Shown here piece by piece: positions 1 through 5,992 of a stretch of DNA of 7,182 nt (position 1 is the stretch's first letter; each line of letters starts with the position of its first letter). Both the position numbers and the translations under genes were made by a program. The stretch comes from JBJSXF01 sp046086225 (GTDB lineage: Bacteria; Actinomycetota; Acidimicrobiia; IMCC26256; PALSA-610). Under the pieces are notes generated by a model. That model saw only the letters and a list, made by a program, of their open reading frames with translations. It was not told where the DNA came from and ran no database searches. Location: the NCBI GenBank assembly GCA_046086225.1, contig JBJSXF010000053.1:1-7182 (forward strand). The letters run 5' to 3'.

Positions 1-2
1 CT

Positions 3-455
3 TCCGGACGCCCCGGTCCGGTCCGGGTCCCGTCGGGCGGGAGCCCGCTCATCGACGCGATTCGCTACGACCGCTGCACGGTCGCCGGCGCCTCCGGCAT
101 CACCGCCGACGAGCGGGGCGGGCCCCGGCCGCTCGGCGGAGGGTGCGACATCGGCGCGATCGAGGCTCCCGGTGCACCGGTCACGACCACGCTCCCACCC
201 GCCACCACGACGGTGCCCGCGTCGTCCACCACCTCGGTGCCCCGGTCGACCACGACCCGGCCCGGCCCGGTCGTCTCCACCACGACCGTGAACCCGGCGT
301 CCGGAAAATCGGGCGGATCCGGCGGTGCCACCGCCCTCGGCCTGGCCCTCGCCTTGATCGCGGCCGCAGCGGTCGGCGGCATCCTCTGGGTCCGCAGACG
401 TTCATCCGGACCGGGCGGCGCTCCGGAGACCGGAGACGGACCGGGCGAAGCCTGA
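3..455 (+). CDS. C-terminal part of a surface-anchored beta-helix / choice-of-anchor protein (5' end outside window)
   Basis: The reading frame is open from the left edge and ends at TGA 453-455, so only about 150 C-terminal residues are seen. The visible part begins with SPLIDAI, then a Cys, then ITADERGGPRPLGGGCDIGAIE. This matches the tail (DQRG..RP.G..CDIGAFE) found at the end of secreted parallel beta-helix proteins with a choice-of-anchor domain. After it come a Thr/Pro/Ser-rich stalk (about nt 175-300), a Gly/Ser linker, one hydrophobic helix (about nt 330-390) and a basic stop-transfer WVRRR, then a short cytoplasmic tail. I infer a cell-surface protein held in the membrane by its C-terminus, with its repeat domain upstream of the window. 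Its ligand or role cannot be told from this tail. The next gene starts 13 bases after the stop. Confidence 0.8.
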   Translation, partial: SGRPGPVRVPSGGSPLIDAIRYDRCTVAGASGITADERGGPRPLGGGCDIGAIEAPGAPVTTTLPPATTTVPASSTTSVPRSTTTRPGPVVSTTTVNPASGKSGGSGGATALGLALALIAAAAVGGILWVRRRSSGPGGAPETGDGPGEA

Positions 456-468
456 GCGAGGAGGATGC

Positions 469-861
469 GTGAGCGACGACACCAACGGAGCAGCAGTCAC
501 CGCCGTGGTGATCGTCGACCACGGGTCGCGCCGCGCCGAATCGAACGCCTTTCACGAGCGCTTCGTCGCCGACTGGCAGTCCGGTCACGACTTCCCGATC
601 GTCGAGCCCGCCCACATGGAGATGGCCGAGCCCTCGATCAGCGTCGCGGTGGACGCCTGCATCGAGCAGGGCGCGACCCACGTGATCATCGCCCCGTTCT
701 TCCTCTGGCCGGGGCGGCACATGGAGCGTGACATCCCCGAGCTGGTCGCCGAGGCGGCCGAACGGCATGCCGACGTCAGCTTCACCGTGGCCGAGCCCCT
801 CGGCCCACACCCGCTCCTGGGCGACATCGTCGCCGCCCGCGTCGAGGCTGCCCGCTCGTGA
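469..861 (+). CDS. cbiX: Short CbiX/SirB-type sirohydrochlorin chelatase family protein
   Basis: This 130-residue protein matches the single-domain CbiX family, which inserts cobalt (cobalamin route) or iron (siroheme route) into sirohydrochlorin in the cytoplasm. The first metal-binding His lies in DHGSRR (H18) and the second in PFFLWPGRH (H84), followed by MERDIPELV. EPAHMEMAEPSI (46-57) and EPLGPHPLL near the C-terminus are also typical. The length equals one CbiX domain, so it would work as a dimer like short CbiX proteins rather than as the two-domain fused form. The start is GTG at 469, with GGAGG at 460-464 just upstream; an ATG at 465 is in another frame. Cobalt versus iron specificity cannot be read from sequence. 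A cobalamin-binding protein two genes downstream favours a cobalamin link, but siroheme synthesis is equally possible and the symbol is a family label. Confidence 0.85.
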   Translation: MSDDTNGAAVTAVVIVDHGSRRAESNAFHERFVADWQSGHDFPIVEPAHMEMAEPSISVAVDACIEQGATHVIIAPFFLWPGRHMERDIPELVAEAAERHADVSFTVAEPLGPHPLLGDIVAARVEAARS

Positions 862-881
862 CCCGCGCCGAACGGCGCGGG
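862..881 (+). promoter_or_regulatory. Intercistronic hairpin overlapping the ribosome-binding site of the FAD oxidoreductase gene
   Basis: CCCGCGCCG (862-870) and CGGCGCGGG (873-881) are perfect inverted arms around AA, giving in practice an 8-bp all-GC stem with a GAAC tetraloop. The 3' arm supplies the first bases of GGGAGG (879-884), the probable Shine-Dalgarno sequence for the GTG at 893. There is no U-tract, so it looks less like a classic terminator than like a stem that could limit translation of the next gene or stabilise an mRNA end. Its function is inferred. Confidence 0.55.
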
Positions 882-892
882 AGGTGCCGACC

Positions 893-2143
893 GTGAGCAC
901 CGACGTGGTGGTGGTCGGGGCCGGTCTCGCCGGCCTGGCCTGTGCCGGCGATCTGATCCGGGCCGGGCAGACGGTCTCCGTGCTCGAGGCCGGCGACGGC
1001 CCCGGGGGTCGCGTGCGCACCGACGTTGTCGACGGCTTCCGGCTCGACCGCGGATTCCAGATCCTGCTCACCGCTTATCCCGAGGCGGCCCGTCGCCTCG
1101 ACCTCAGCGCCCTCGACCTGTGCGAGTTCGAGCCCGGCGCGGTCGTGCGGATCGCCGACCGCGAGCACCGGGTGGCCGATCCCATCCGTCGACCCGGTCT
1201 GGTGGCGACGACCGTCCGGGCGCCCATCGGCACCTTCGCCGACAAGCTCCGCTTGCTGCGCCTCGTCGCCGACGTGCGCCGCCGCGCCGTCCCTGATCTC
1301 CTCCGGCGCCCCGAGACCACGACCGCCGAGCGACTCGCCCGGGCGGGCTTCTCGCGCCGCATGATCGACGATTTCTGGCGGCCGCTCTTCGCCGGGATCC
1401 AGCTCGACCCCGACCTGGAGGTGTCGAGTCGGCGCTTCGACACGATCCTGCGAATGCTCGCCACCGGATCGAGTGCCGTGCCCCGCCGGGGCATGGGGGA
1501 GATCCCCGCCCAGCTCGCGGCCGGGCTGCCTCCCGACGCGATTCGCTACGGCACCCGGGTCGCTGCGATCGACGGCACCACTGCGGTGCTGGATGACGGC
1601 GAGCGGGTCGCCGGCCAGTCCCTCGTGGTCGCCACCGAGGGCCCGGCCGCCCACGCCCTGCTCGGCGAGCGCATTCCCGACCCCGGTTCGCGCGCCGCCG
1701 CGTGCTGCTGGTTCGCGACCCCGTCGGCCCCGCGTCCCGGTCCGGTGCTGCTGCTCGACGGCGACCCGAGCGGTCCCGTCCGCAATGTGGCGGTGATGAG
1801 CGAGGTGTCGTCGGCGTACGCGCCGCCGGGCCGTGCGCTCGTCGCGGCGGCGATCCCCGGGCCCGAGGCGCTGCGCCCCGGCGTTGCCGATGCGGCCCGC
1901 GAACAGCTCGCCCGCTGGTTCGGCTCGACGACCGCCGACTGGGAGCTGCTCCGCACCGACGTCATCCCGCACGGCCAGCCGCGTCAGGCGCCGCCGTTCC
2001 GACCCAAGCAGTCGGTCACGGTCGGTGACGGCGTGTTCGTCTGCGGCGACCACCGCGATACGGCATCGCTCCAGGGCGCGCTCTACAGCGGCGGCCGGGC
2101 TGCACTCGCCGTGCTGCGCGCGCTCCGGGGGGTGCGGCGATGA
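893..2143 (+). CDS. FAD-dependent oxidoreductase, amine-oxidase / protoporphyrinogen-oxidase-like fold
   Basis: This 416-residue flavoprotein has an N-terminal dinucleotide-binding fold: VVVVGAGLAGLACA with GxGxxG at 9-14, the ribose-binding Glu E32, and GDGPGGRVRT (34-43), the GGR signature of the amine oxidase / HemY / phytoene desaturase superfamily. DGFRLDRGFQ (47-56), leading into LLTAYPEA, marks a subgroup distinct from true HemY. The C-terminal FAD segment is VFVCGDHRDTASLQGALYSGG (about 381-401). No signal peptide or membrane helix is evident, so it should be cytoplasmic. The substrate is unknown; a porphyrin, carotenoid-like or amine substrate are all possible. GTG 893 was chosen because GGGAGG (879-884) lies 8 bases upstream and the flavin fold begins at once; GTG 884 is an alternative and the longer open frame upstream runs through cbiX. 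The stop overlaps the next ATG (ATGA), indicating translational coupling. Confidence 0.85.
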   Translation: MSTDVVVVGAGLAGLACAGDLIRAGQTVSVLEAGDGPGGRVRTDVVDGFRLDRGFQILLTAYPEAARRLDLSALDLCEFEPGAVVRIADREHRVADPIRRPGLVATTVRAPIGTFADKLRLLRLVADVRRRAVPDLLRRPETTTAERLARAGFSRRMIDDFWRPLFAGIQLDPDLEVSSRRFDTILRMLATGSSAVPRRGMGEIPAQLAAGLPPDAIRYGTRVAAIDGTTAVLDDGERVAGQSLVVATEGPAAHALLGERIPDPGSRAAACCWFATPSAPRPGPVLLLDGDPSGPVRNVAVMSEVSSAYAPPGRALVAAAIPGPEALRPGVADAAREQLARWFGSTTADWELLRTDVIPHGQPRQAPPFRPKQSVTVGDGVFVCGDHRDTASLQGALYSGGRAALAVLRALRGVRR

Positions 2144-3126
2144 CCGCGTCCGATCACGAGGTCCTCGATGACGAGCGCCTCGCCATGCTCGCCGCCCTCG
2201 TGGACGGCGATGTCGCCCTCGCCTCACGGCTCGCGGCTTCGATGCTCGGCCGGGGCGCGCCGCTCGACGAGATCATCGGCGATGTGCTGCGACCCGTGCA
2301 GGCCGTGGTGGGGGCCCGGTGGGCGCAGGGCGATCTCGGCATCGCCTACGAGCACGCCGCTTCCGCCGCGGTCGAGGAGCTGCTCGTACGGCTGTCGGCT
2401 ACCACGGGCGCGGCGACGGGTCCGACTGTCGTGGTGGCCGGACCGGAGCTCGATCCCCATGCGCTCGGCGCCCGGGCCGTCGCCGCCGCGTGCACCCTCG
2501 ACGGATTCCGGGTCTGCTACCTCGGGCCCTCGCTCCCCGCCCCTGATCTCGAGGACTACCTCGAGCTCCAGATGCCGATGGCGCTGGTGCTGAGCTGCGC
2601 GGTGCCCACCGCCCTCGCGTCGGCCGCCCGGTCGATTGCCGCCGCCCATCGTCTCGACGTCCCGGTCGTCGGCGGCGGCCGGGCGTTCGGGCCGTCGGGC
2701 CGCGGCCTGCGCCTCGGGCTCGATGCCCTCGCCGGATCCACGGCCGAGGCCGTCGCCGTGCTGCGCGACTGGGAGACCGAGCCGCCCACCGCCCTCGCCC
2801 CGGTTCCCGATCCGGTGCCCGAATCGGAGTTGCTCGCCGGGCGCCGGGTGCGACTCATCGCCACCGCGCTCGACGCGGCGGGCGATCTCGGCAGCCGAGC
2901 CGTCGCGCTCGGCGACGAGATCGGGCGGGTGCTCGACGTCACCGAGGGTGCGGTCCTCCTCGACGAGCCGGCCATCCTCACCGAGCACATCGGGTGGCTC
3001 CGGGCCACGTCGGCTGCACACGGCGTGCCCGGTCCCGTGCTCGACGCCACCCTCGCCGCACTCGCGGACGCGCTCGAAGCCGACCTGCCCCGGCCGGCCG
3101 CGACCGTCCGAACCGCCTGCGCCTGA
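2140..3126 (+). CDS. Stand-alone cobalamin (B12)-binding protein with CarH-like cap motif and C-terminal helical domain
   Basis: The protein has 328 residues in three parts. Residues 1-90 form a helical cap like that of methionine synthase and CarH, with W61 and E71-H72 in the exact W-x9-EH spacing known from the AdoCbl-dependent photoreceptor CarH. Residues 95-210 form a B12-binding Rossmann domain with D105-P-H107-A-L-G110 (DxHxxG; H107 the predicted lower cobalt ligand), LSCAVP (151-156) and VVGGGRAFG (176-184). Residues 228-320 form a further helical domain (AVLLDEP, IGWLRA, LPRPAA) that I recall as the usual C-terminal part of actinobacterial stand-alone cobalamin-binding proteins; its function is unknown to me. 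There is no MerR DNA-binding domain, no methyltransferase and no membrane segment. It is probably a cytoplasmic sensor or B12-dependent regulator. The ATGA overlap couples it to the flavoenzyme gene. The residue after W61 is Ala, where Thermus CarH has His132. Confidence 0.85.
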   Translation: MTASDHEVLDDERLAMLAALVDGDVALASRLAASMLGRGAPLDEIIGDVLRPVQAVVGARWAQGDLGIAYEHAASAAVEELLVRLSATTGAATGPTVVVAGPELDPHALGARAVAAACTLDGFRVCYLGPSLPAPDLEDYLELQMPMALVLSCAVPTALASAARSIAAAHRLDVPVVGGGRAFGPSGRGLRLGLDALAGSTAEAVAVLRDWETEPPTALAPVPDPVPESELLAGRRVRLIATALDAAGDLGSRAVALGDEIGRVLDVTEGAVLLDEPAILTEHIGWLRATSAAHGVPGPVLDATLAALADALEADLPRPAATVRTACA

Positions 3127-3130
3127 CGCT

Positions 3131-4522
3131 TCAGATCGCCGGAGCGGGCGGGAGCTCCAGGGTGAGCACCGCACCGCCGTCGGCCGCGTTCGCCGCCCCC
3201 ACCCGACCGCCGTGGTCGGCGGCCACCCGAGCGACGATCGCCAGCCCGAGCCCCGACCCGGGGAGCGCCCGCGCCCCGTCGGAACGGTAGAAGCGGTCGA
3301 AGACGTGGGGCAGATCCGCCGCCGCGATGCCCGGCCCGTGATCGCGCACCGTCACCGCGCCGTTCGCCACGCGCACCTCGATCGGTGATCCCGGCGGCGA
3401 GAACTTCGCCGCGTTGTCGAGCAGGTTGGTGATCGCGCGCAACAACGCCGCCGACTGACCGACCACGGCACCGGGCTCGGCGACGAGCGAGAACTCGTGA
3501 TCGCTGCGCCGGGCCATCCGATCGACCGCCCGTCGCACGAGGGCCGCGAGGTCGATCTCGTGCGCCGGATCGTCGCTGCGCCGTTCGGCCACGAGGTCGA
3601 TCAGCTCGTCGGTGAGGAGGCTGAGCTCCCGCGCCTCGGCGTCGAGGTCGTCGAGGACGCGGCCCCGCCGATCGGTGTCGAGATCGGGGTGACGCCGCAG
3701 CGTGTCGATGTTGGCCCGCAGGCTCGTGAGCGGCGTGCGCAGCTCGTGGCCGGCGTCCTGGGCGAGCCGCTGCTGATCGCGGCGAGAGCGCATGAGCGCG
3801 TCGAGCATCGTGGCGAATGAGGTCGACAGGCGGCCGACCTCGTCGTCGCCGCCCGGCGCGAGGTCGGCCCGGGGCTCACCGGTTGCGGCGACCTGCTCGG
3901 CGGCGTCGGTGAGCTGGGCGAGCGGCGCCGTGATCCGACGGGCGATGAGCCAGCCCGCCGCGGTCGCGGCCACCAGAGCGAAGAGACCGACGAGCAGGTA
4001 GCGGTTGCGGAGGGTTTCCAGGGTGAGATCAGCCTCGCCGAGGTTGCGGGCCAGCTGCACGGCCCCGCCGCCGGGCACCGGAACGGTGAGCACCCGGTAA
4101 GTGCCCCCGTCGGCCCGGACCGTCGCGATCAGCGCGTAGCGGGCGCGGCCCCCCGAGCGGGCGAGGCGTCGAGCCCGCTGGTCGACCGGGAGCTGCTCGT
4201 CGCCCGCGGTGACGAGCCGTCCCGACCCGGAGAGACATTGCACCCGCGAGCCGGGCAGGTCGGGGATCGCCGCGATCTCGTCGTCCTCCTCGCCGAGCCC
4301 CCGGCCGGGCACGTAGCCGCCCGGGAGCCGACCGCCCCCGCAGAGCACGGCGAGGGTGCGACCTCCCGGGTCGCGGAGCTGACGGGCGTAGGCGGTGAGG
4401 GTGCGGTCGATCTCCGATCGCAACGCCCGCCGGGTGGTCGCGTAGCCCGTGACCGCCACGACCGCGGTCGCAAGCAAGGCCAGCCCGGCCAGGGCGACGA
4501 CGAGTCGGGTCCGCAGGCTCAT
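3131..4522 (-). CDS. Two-component sensor histidine kinase with HAMP domain (MprB-like architecture)
   Basis: This 463-residue membrane kinase should sense an extracytoplasmic signal and phosphorylate the regulator encoded just upstream. Helix 1 spans about residues 7-27 and helix 2 about 175-195; the roughly 145-residue loop between them holds two Cys (C61, C96) that could form a disulfide. A HAMP domain follows (about 196-248). The HisKA phospho-acceptor is H259 in GHELRTPLTSLR. The ATPase domain has the N box NLLDNAAKF (366-374), the G1 box RDHGPGI (393-399), an F box FDRFYR (408-413) and the G2 box GSGLGLAI (422-429). All catalytic boxes are intact. The ATG at 4522 overlaps the regulator's TGA (ATGA); a longer open frame continues upstream but lies inside the regulator gene. 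The architecture and partner resemble actinobacterial MprAB-type systems, but orthology is not established. The gene ends 4 bases from the convergent cobalamin-binding gene. Confidence 0.92.
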   Translation of the reverse strand: MSLRTRLVVALAGLALLATAVVAVTGYATTRRALRSEIDRTLTAYARQLRDPGGRTLAVLCGGGRLPGGYVPGRGLGEEDDEIAAIPDLPGSRVQCLSGSGRLVTAGDEQLPVDQRARRLARSGGRARYALIATVRADGGTYRVLTVPVPGGGAVQLARNLGEADLTLETLRNRYLLVGLFALVAATAAGWLIARRITAPLAQLTDAAEQVAATGEPRADLAPGGDDEVGRLSTSFATMLDALMRSRRDQQRLAQDAGHELRTPLTSLRANIDTLRRHPDLDTDRRGRVLDDLDAEARELSLLTDELIDLVAERRSDDPAHEIDLAALVRRAVDRMARRSDHEFSLVAEPGAVVGQSAALLRAITNLLDNAAKFSPPGSPIEVRVANGAVTVRDHGPGIAAADLPHVFDRFYRSDGARALPGSGLGLAIVARVAADHGGRVGAANAADGGAVLTLELPPAPAI

Positions 4523-5205
4523 GCCGGCCGCAGCGAGTAGCCCACGCCCCGCACGGTCTGGATGAGCCGCGGCTCCCCGTCCTGCTCGGTCTTCCGACGC
4601 AGGTAGCCGATGTAGACGGCGAGGGCTTTGGAGTCGGGACCGAAGTCGTACTCCCAGATCGCCTCGTAGATCGCGTGATGGGTGCACACGATCCCCGCGT
4701 TGCGGGCCAAGTACGCGAGCAGGTCGAACTCGGTCTTCGTGAGATCGAGCTCGCGGTCACCGCGCCACGCTTTGCGGGCCAACTCGTCGACGACGAGATC
4801 GAACGCGGTGATCCGGGCGGCGCCGGTCGCGAGCTCGGCCGTCGCCCGCCGGAGCAACGCCCGCGTCCGGGCGAGCAACTCGTCGAGCGCGAACGGTTTC
4901 GGGAGGTAGTCGTCGGCCCCGGCGTCGAGCCCCGACACGCGGTCGGACACTTCGGTGCGCGCGGTGAGGATGAGGATCGGGGTGCGATCGCCGTGCCGGC
5001 GCATCGTGCGGCAGACGCTCAACCCGTCGACCGACGGCATCATGACGTCGAGTACGAGCAGATCGGGGGCCCGTCGCATCACGGCGTCGAGGGCCGCGGC
5101 ACCGTCGGGCACGGTCTCGACCTTGTAACCCTCGAGCTCGAGCGCCCGCGCGACCGCTTCCCGGATGGCGCGGTCGTCGTCGACGACGAGGATGCGGTGG
5201 GCCAC
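4519..5205 (-). CDS. OmpR-family two-component response regulator
   Basis: The protein has 228 residues from GTG 5205. The receiver domain (about 1-120) has the acidic pair in RILVVDDD (4-11), phospho-acceptor D53 in LLVLDVMMP, the switch Thr T81 in LILTAR and the conserved K103 in LPKPF. A winged-helix DNA-binding domain follows (about 130-228), with LDLTKTEFDLLAYLARN, an AIYEAIWEYDF segment and the closing IQTVRGVGYSLRP typical of the OmpR/PhoB class. It is a transcription factor phosphorylated by the kinase whose gene overlaps its stop. GTG 5205 fits the family N-terminus (VAHRILVVDDD). A GTG at 5280, with an AAGGGG-like motif 5 bases upstream, would add 25 residues unlike the family, and GTG 5223 is also in frame; no strong Shine-Dalgarno sequence precedes 5205, so the start is uncertain. 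The upstream region shared with the divergent gene holds candidate binding repeats. Confidence 0.92.
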   Translation of the reverse strand: MAHRILVVDDDRAIREAVARALELEGYKVETVPDGAAALDAVMRRAPDLLVLDVMMPSVDGLSVCRTMRRHGDRTPILILTARTEVSDRVSGLDAGADDYLPKPFALDELLARTRALLRRATAELATGAARITAFDLVVDELARKAWRGDRELDLTKTEFDLLAYLARNAGIVCTHHAIYEAIWEYDFGPDSKALAVYIGYLRRKTEQDGEPRLIQTVRGVGYSLRPA

Positions 5206-5286
5206 GCCGCCATTGTGGAGCACCCGGTTGAGGAGGCGGTAAGAAGGGGGCAGAACCCCGCTCCCGACGGCCGGATTCACACCGAC

Positions 5287-5316
5287 CCCTTACCTGCGGA
5301 CGCATTCGCCCTTACC
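5287..5316 (+). promoter_or_regulatory. Candidate operator: CCCTTACC direct repeats in the divergent promoter region
   Basis: Two perfect CCCTTACC octamers lie at 5287-5294 and 5309-5316, exactly 22 bp apart (two helical turns), so both face the same side of the DNA. A partial inverted copy, GGTAAG, lies at 5239-5244. In addition GCGGACG (5296-5302) and CGTCCGC (5319-5325) form a 7-bp inverted repeat across the second octamer. OmpR-family regulators commonly bind direct repeats in phase with the helix, and this segment sits between the regulator gene and its divergent neighbour. Autoregulation and control of the neighbour are therefore plausible, though inferred. No convincing -10/-35 pair was found here. 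Confidence 0.45.
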
Positions 5317-5337
5317 GACGTCCGCGAGGATGCCCCC

Positions 5338-5928
5338 ATGAGCGACACCACCTCCACCCCCGAAACCCCCGAGCCCGAGGTCGATGACACCGGCGCGCCG
5401 GAGCCGACCGGAGGCACCGGCGCAGGCCGGCCCGTGATCCCGAGCAGCCGCCGGCTCATCCTTGCGGTTGCCGCGGCAGCGTTGATCGGCCTCCTCACCG
5501 GGGCGGGCGCGGTCGCCGCGCTCGACCGCGACGAAGGCTCCGACCGCGGTCAACGGAACCGCCCGGGCTTGAGCGAGGACGGTCGGGGTCCGGGCACCGG
5601 GAAGGACGGCCGCGAGCGGCGGGAGCAGTGGCGCGACGAGTGGCGGGAACGGCGGCACGACCGCTGCGAGCGTCGGCGCGCCCGCATGGAGGCCCGGCGC
5701 GAAGCCCGGCGGGATCGGCGCGAGGCCCGGGCCGATCAGCGAGAGGCCCGCGGCGACGCCCGCCCGCCGATGGCCGGCGCTCCCGACGATCGGCGACGGC
5801 CGCCGTGGGCCCGAGCCGGCGGTCCCGGTTGCGGACCGCGCACGGACCGACCCGACCGTCCGAATCCGGGAGCCGACGCACCCGGGCCCGGCATGGGCGA
5901 CGAGCAGCCGCCCCCGCCCCCGGCTTGA
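5338..5928 (+). CDS. Single-pass membrane protein with Arg-rich, heptad-repeat extracytoplasmic tail; function unknown
   Basis: The protein has 196 residues and I do not recognise a family. It has an acidic, Pro/Thr-rich N-terminus (1-35), the basic pair R38-R39, one hydrophobic helix (about 40-62), then a long tail. Residues 90-141 are extremely rich in Arg and Glu and predicted helical, with three consecutive heptads of the form REARxDx (121-141). The last 55 residues are rich in Pro/Gly/Arg and end in a poly-Pro run. The basic residues before the helix suggest that the N-terminus is inside and the tail outside, though a cleaved signal anchor is possible. Two Cys (C110, C165) lie in the tail. 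ATG 5338 has GAGGA (5326-5330) at a spacing of 7. It is divergent from the two-component pair and shares its promoter region, so it may be a target of that system or a regulator of its sensor, by analogy with cpxP beside cpxRA; no homology to CpxP is claimed. Confidence 0.75.
   Translation: MSDTTSTPETPEPEVDDTGAPEPTGGTGAGRPVIPSSRRLILAVAAAALIGLLTGAGAVAALDRDEGSDRGQRNRPGLSEDGRGPGTGKDGRERREQWRDEWRERRHDRCERRRARMEARREARRDRREARADQREARGDARPPMAGAPDDRRRPPWARAGGPGCGPRTDRPDRPNPGADAPGPGMGDEQPPPPPA
5698..5760 (+). repeat. Three tandem 21-bp units encoding heptads REARxDx
   Basis: Within the Arg-rich membrane protein, three in-frame 21-bp units (5698-5718, 5719-5739, 5740-5760) encode REARRDR, REARADQ and REARGDA. 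The DNA copies have diverged at several positions while the residue pattern is kept, which suggests an old duplication held by selection for a charged helix. A heptad spacing fits a coiled coil or a single charged helix, although the usual hydrophobic a/d positions are mostly absent. Confidence 0.7.
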
Positions 5929-5945
5929 ACCGCACCGATCCCCCC

Positions 5946-5978
5946 ACGGACGCCCCGGGACTCCCCCGGGGCGTCCGT
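5946..5978 (+). terminator. Strong GC hairpin, tail-less terminator of the Arg-rich gene
   Basis: ACGGACGCCCCGGG (5946-5959) and CCCGGGGCGTCCGT (5965-5978) are perfectly complementary 14-base arms with the 5-base loop ACTCC. The hairpin begins 17 bases after the stop of the Arg-rich membrane gene. No U-tract follows, as is common for actinobacterial terminators. It ends only 2 bases before the proposed -10 box of moaC, so the terminator and the moaC promoter overlap. Confidence 0.8.
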
Positions 5979-5980
5979 CG

Positions 5981-5986
5981 TACACT
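5981..5986 (+). promoter_or_regulatory. -10 box TACACT of a probable leaderless moaC promoter
   Basis: TACACT matches the actinobacterial TANNNT -10 consensus and ends 6 bases before the GTG start of moaC at 5993. A transcript would therefore begin at, or within a base of, the start codon. No Shine-Dalgarno sequence precedes the GTG, as expected for a leaderless mRNA. The -35 region would lie inside the upstream hairpin and has no clear consensus match. Confidence 0.55.
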
Positions 5987-5992
5987 CTCGGC

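Noticed and set aside
53..69. 17-base match CGACGCGATTCGCTACG repeated at 1534-1550
   Set aside because: Both copies encode DAIRY within unrelated proteins, and no flanking similarity or inverted partner exists, so it is most likely chance under strong codon bias.
862..892. Cobalamin riboswitch before the flavoenzyme gene
   Set aside because: The gap is only 31 bases and holds one hairpin, far too short for a cobalamin aptamer.
181..1071. Minus-strand open frame (296 codons) across the surface protein tail and cbiX
   Set aside because: It is an antisense shadow spanning two well-supported plus-strand genes and has no family signature.
782..2227. Long minus-strand open frame (481 codons) opposite the FAD oxidoreductase gene
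   Set aside because: High-GC genes commonly leave the antisense frame open. The translation is Arg/Gly/His-rich without any recognisable motif, while the plus strand encodes a clear flavoprotein.
3141..3158. Weak inverted repeat GGAGC...GCTCC as a terminator between the convergent genes
   Set aside because: The stem is only 5 bp with an 8-base loop and lies inside the kinase coding end, too weak to call a terminator.
2224..3174. Minus-strand open frame (316 codons) opposite the cobalamin-binding gene
   Set aside because: It is a low-complexity, charged translation with no domain, and the plus strand carries intact DxHxxG and W-x9-EH motifs.
4675..5337. Upstream extension of the Arg-rich membrane protein frame
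   Set aside because: The frame is open by chance opposite the response-regulator gene; ATG 5338 has a good ribosome-binding site and begins a sensible protein.
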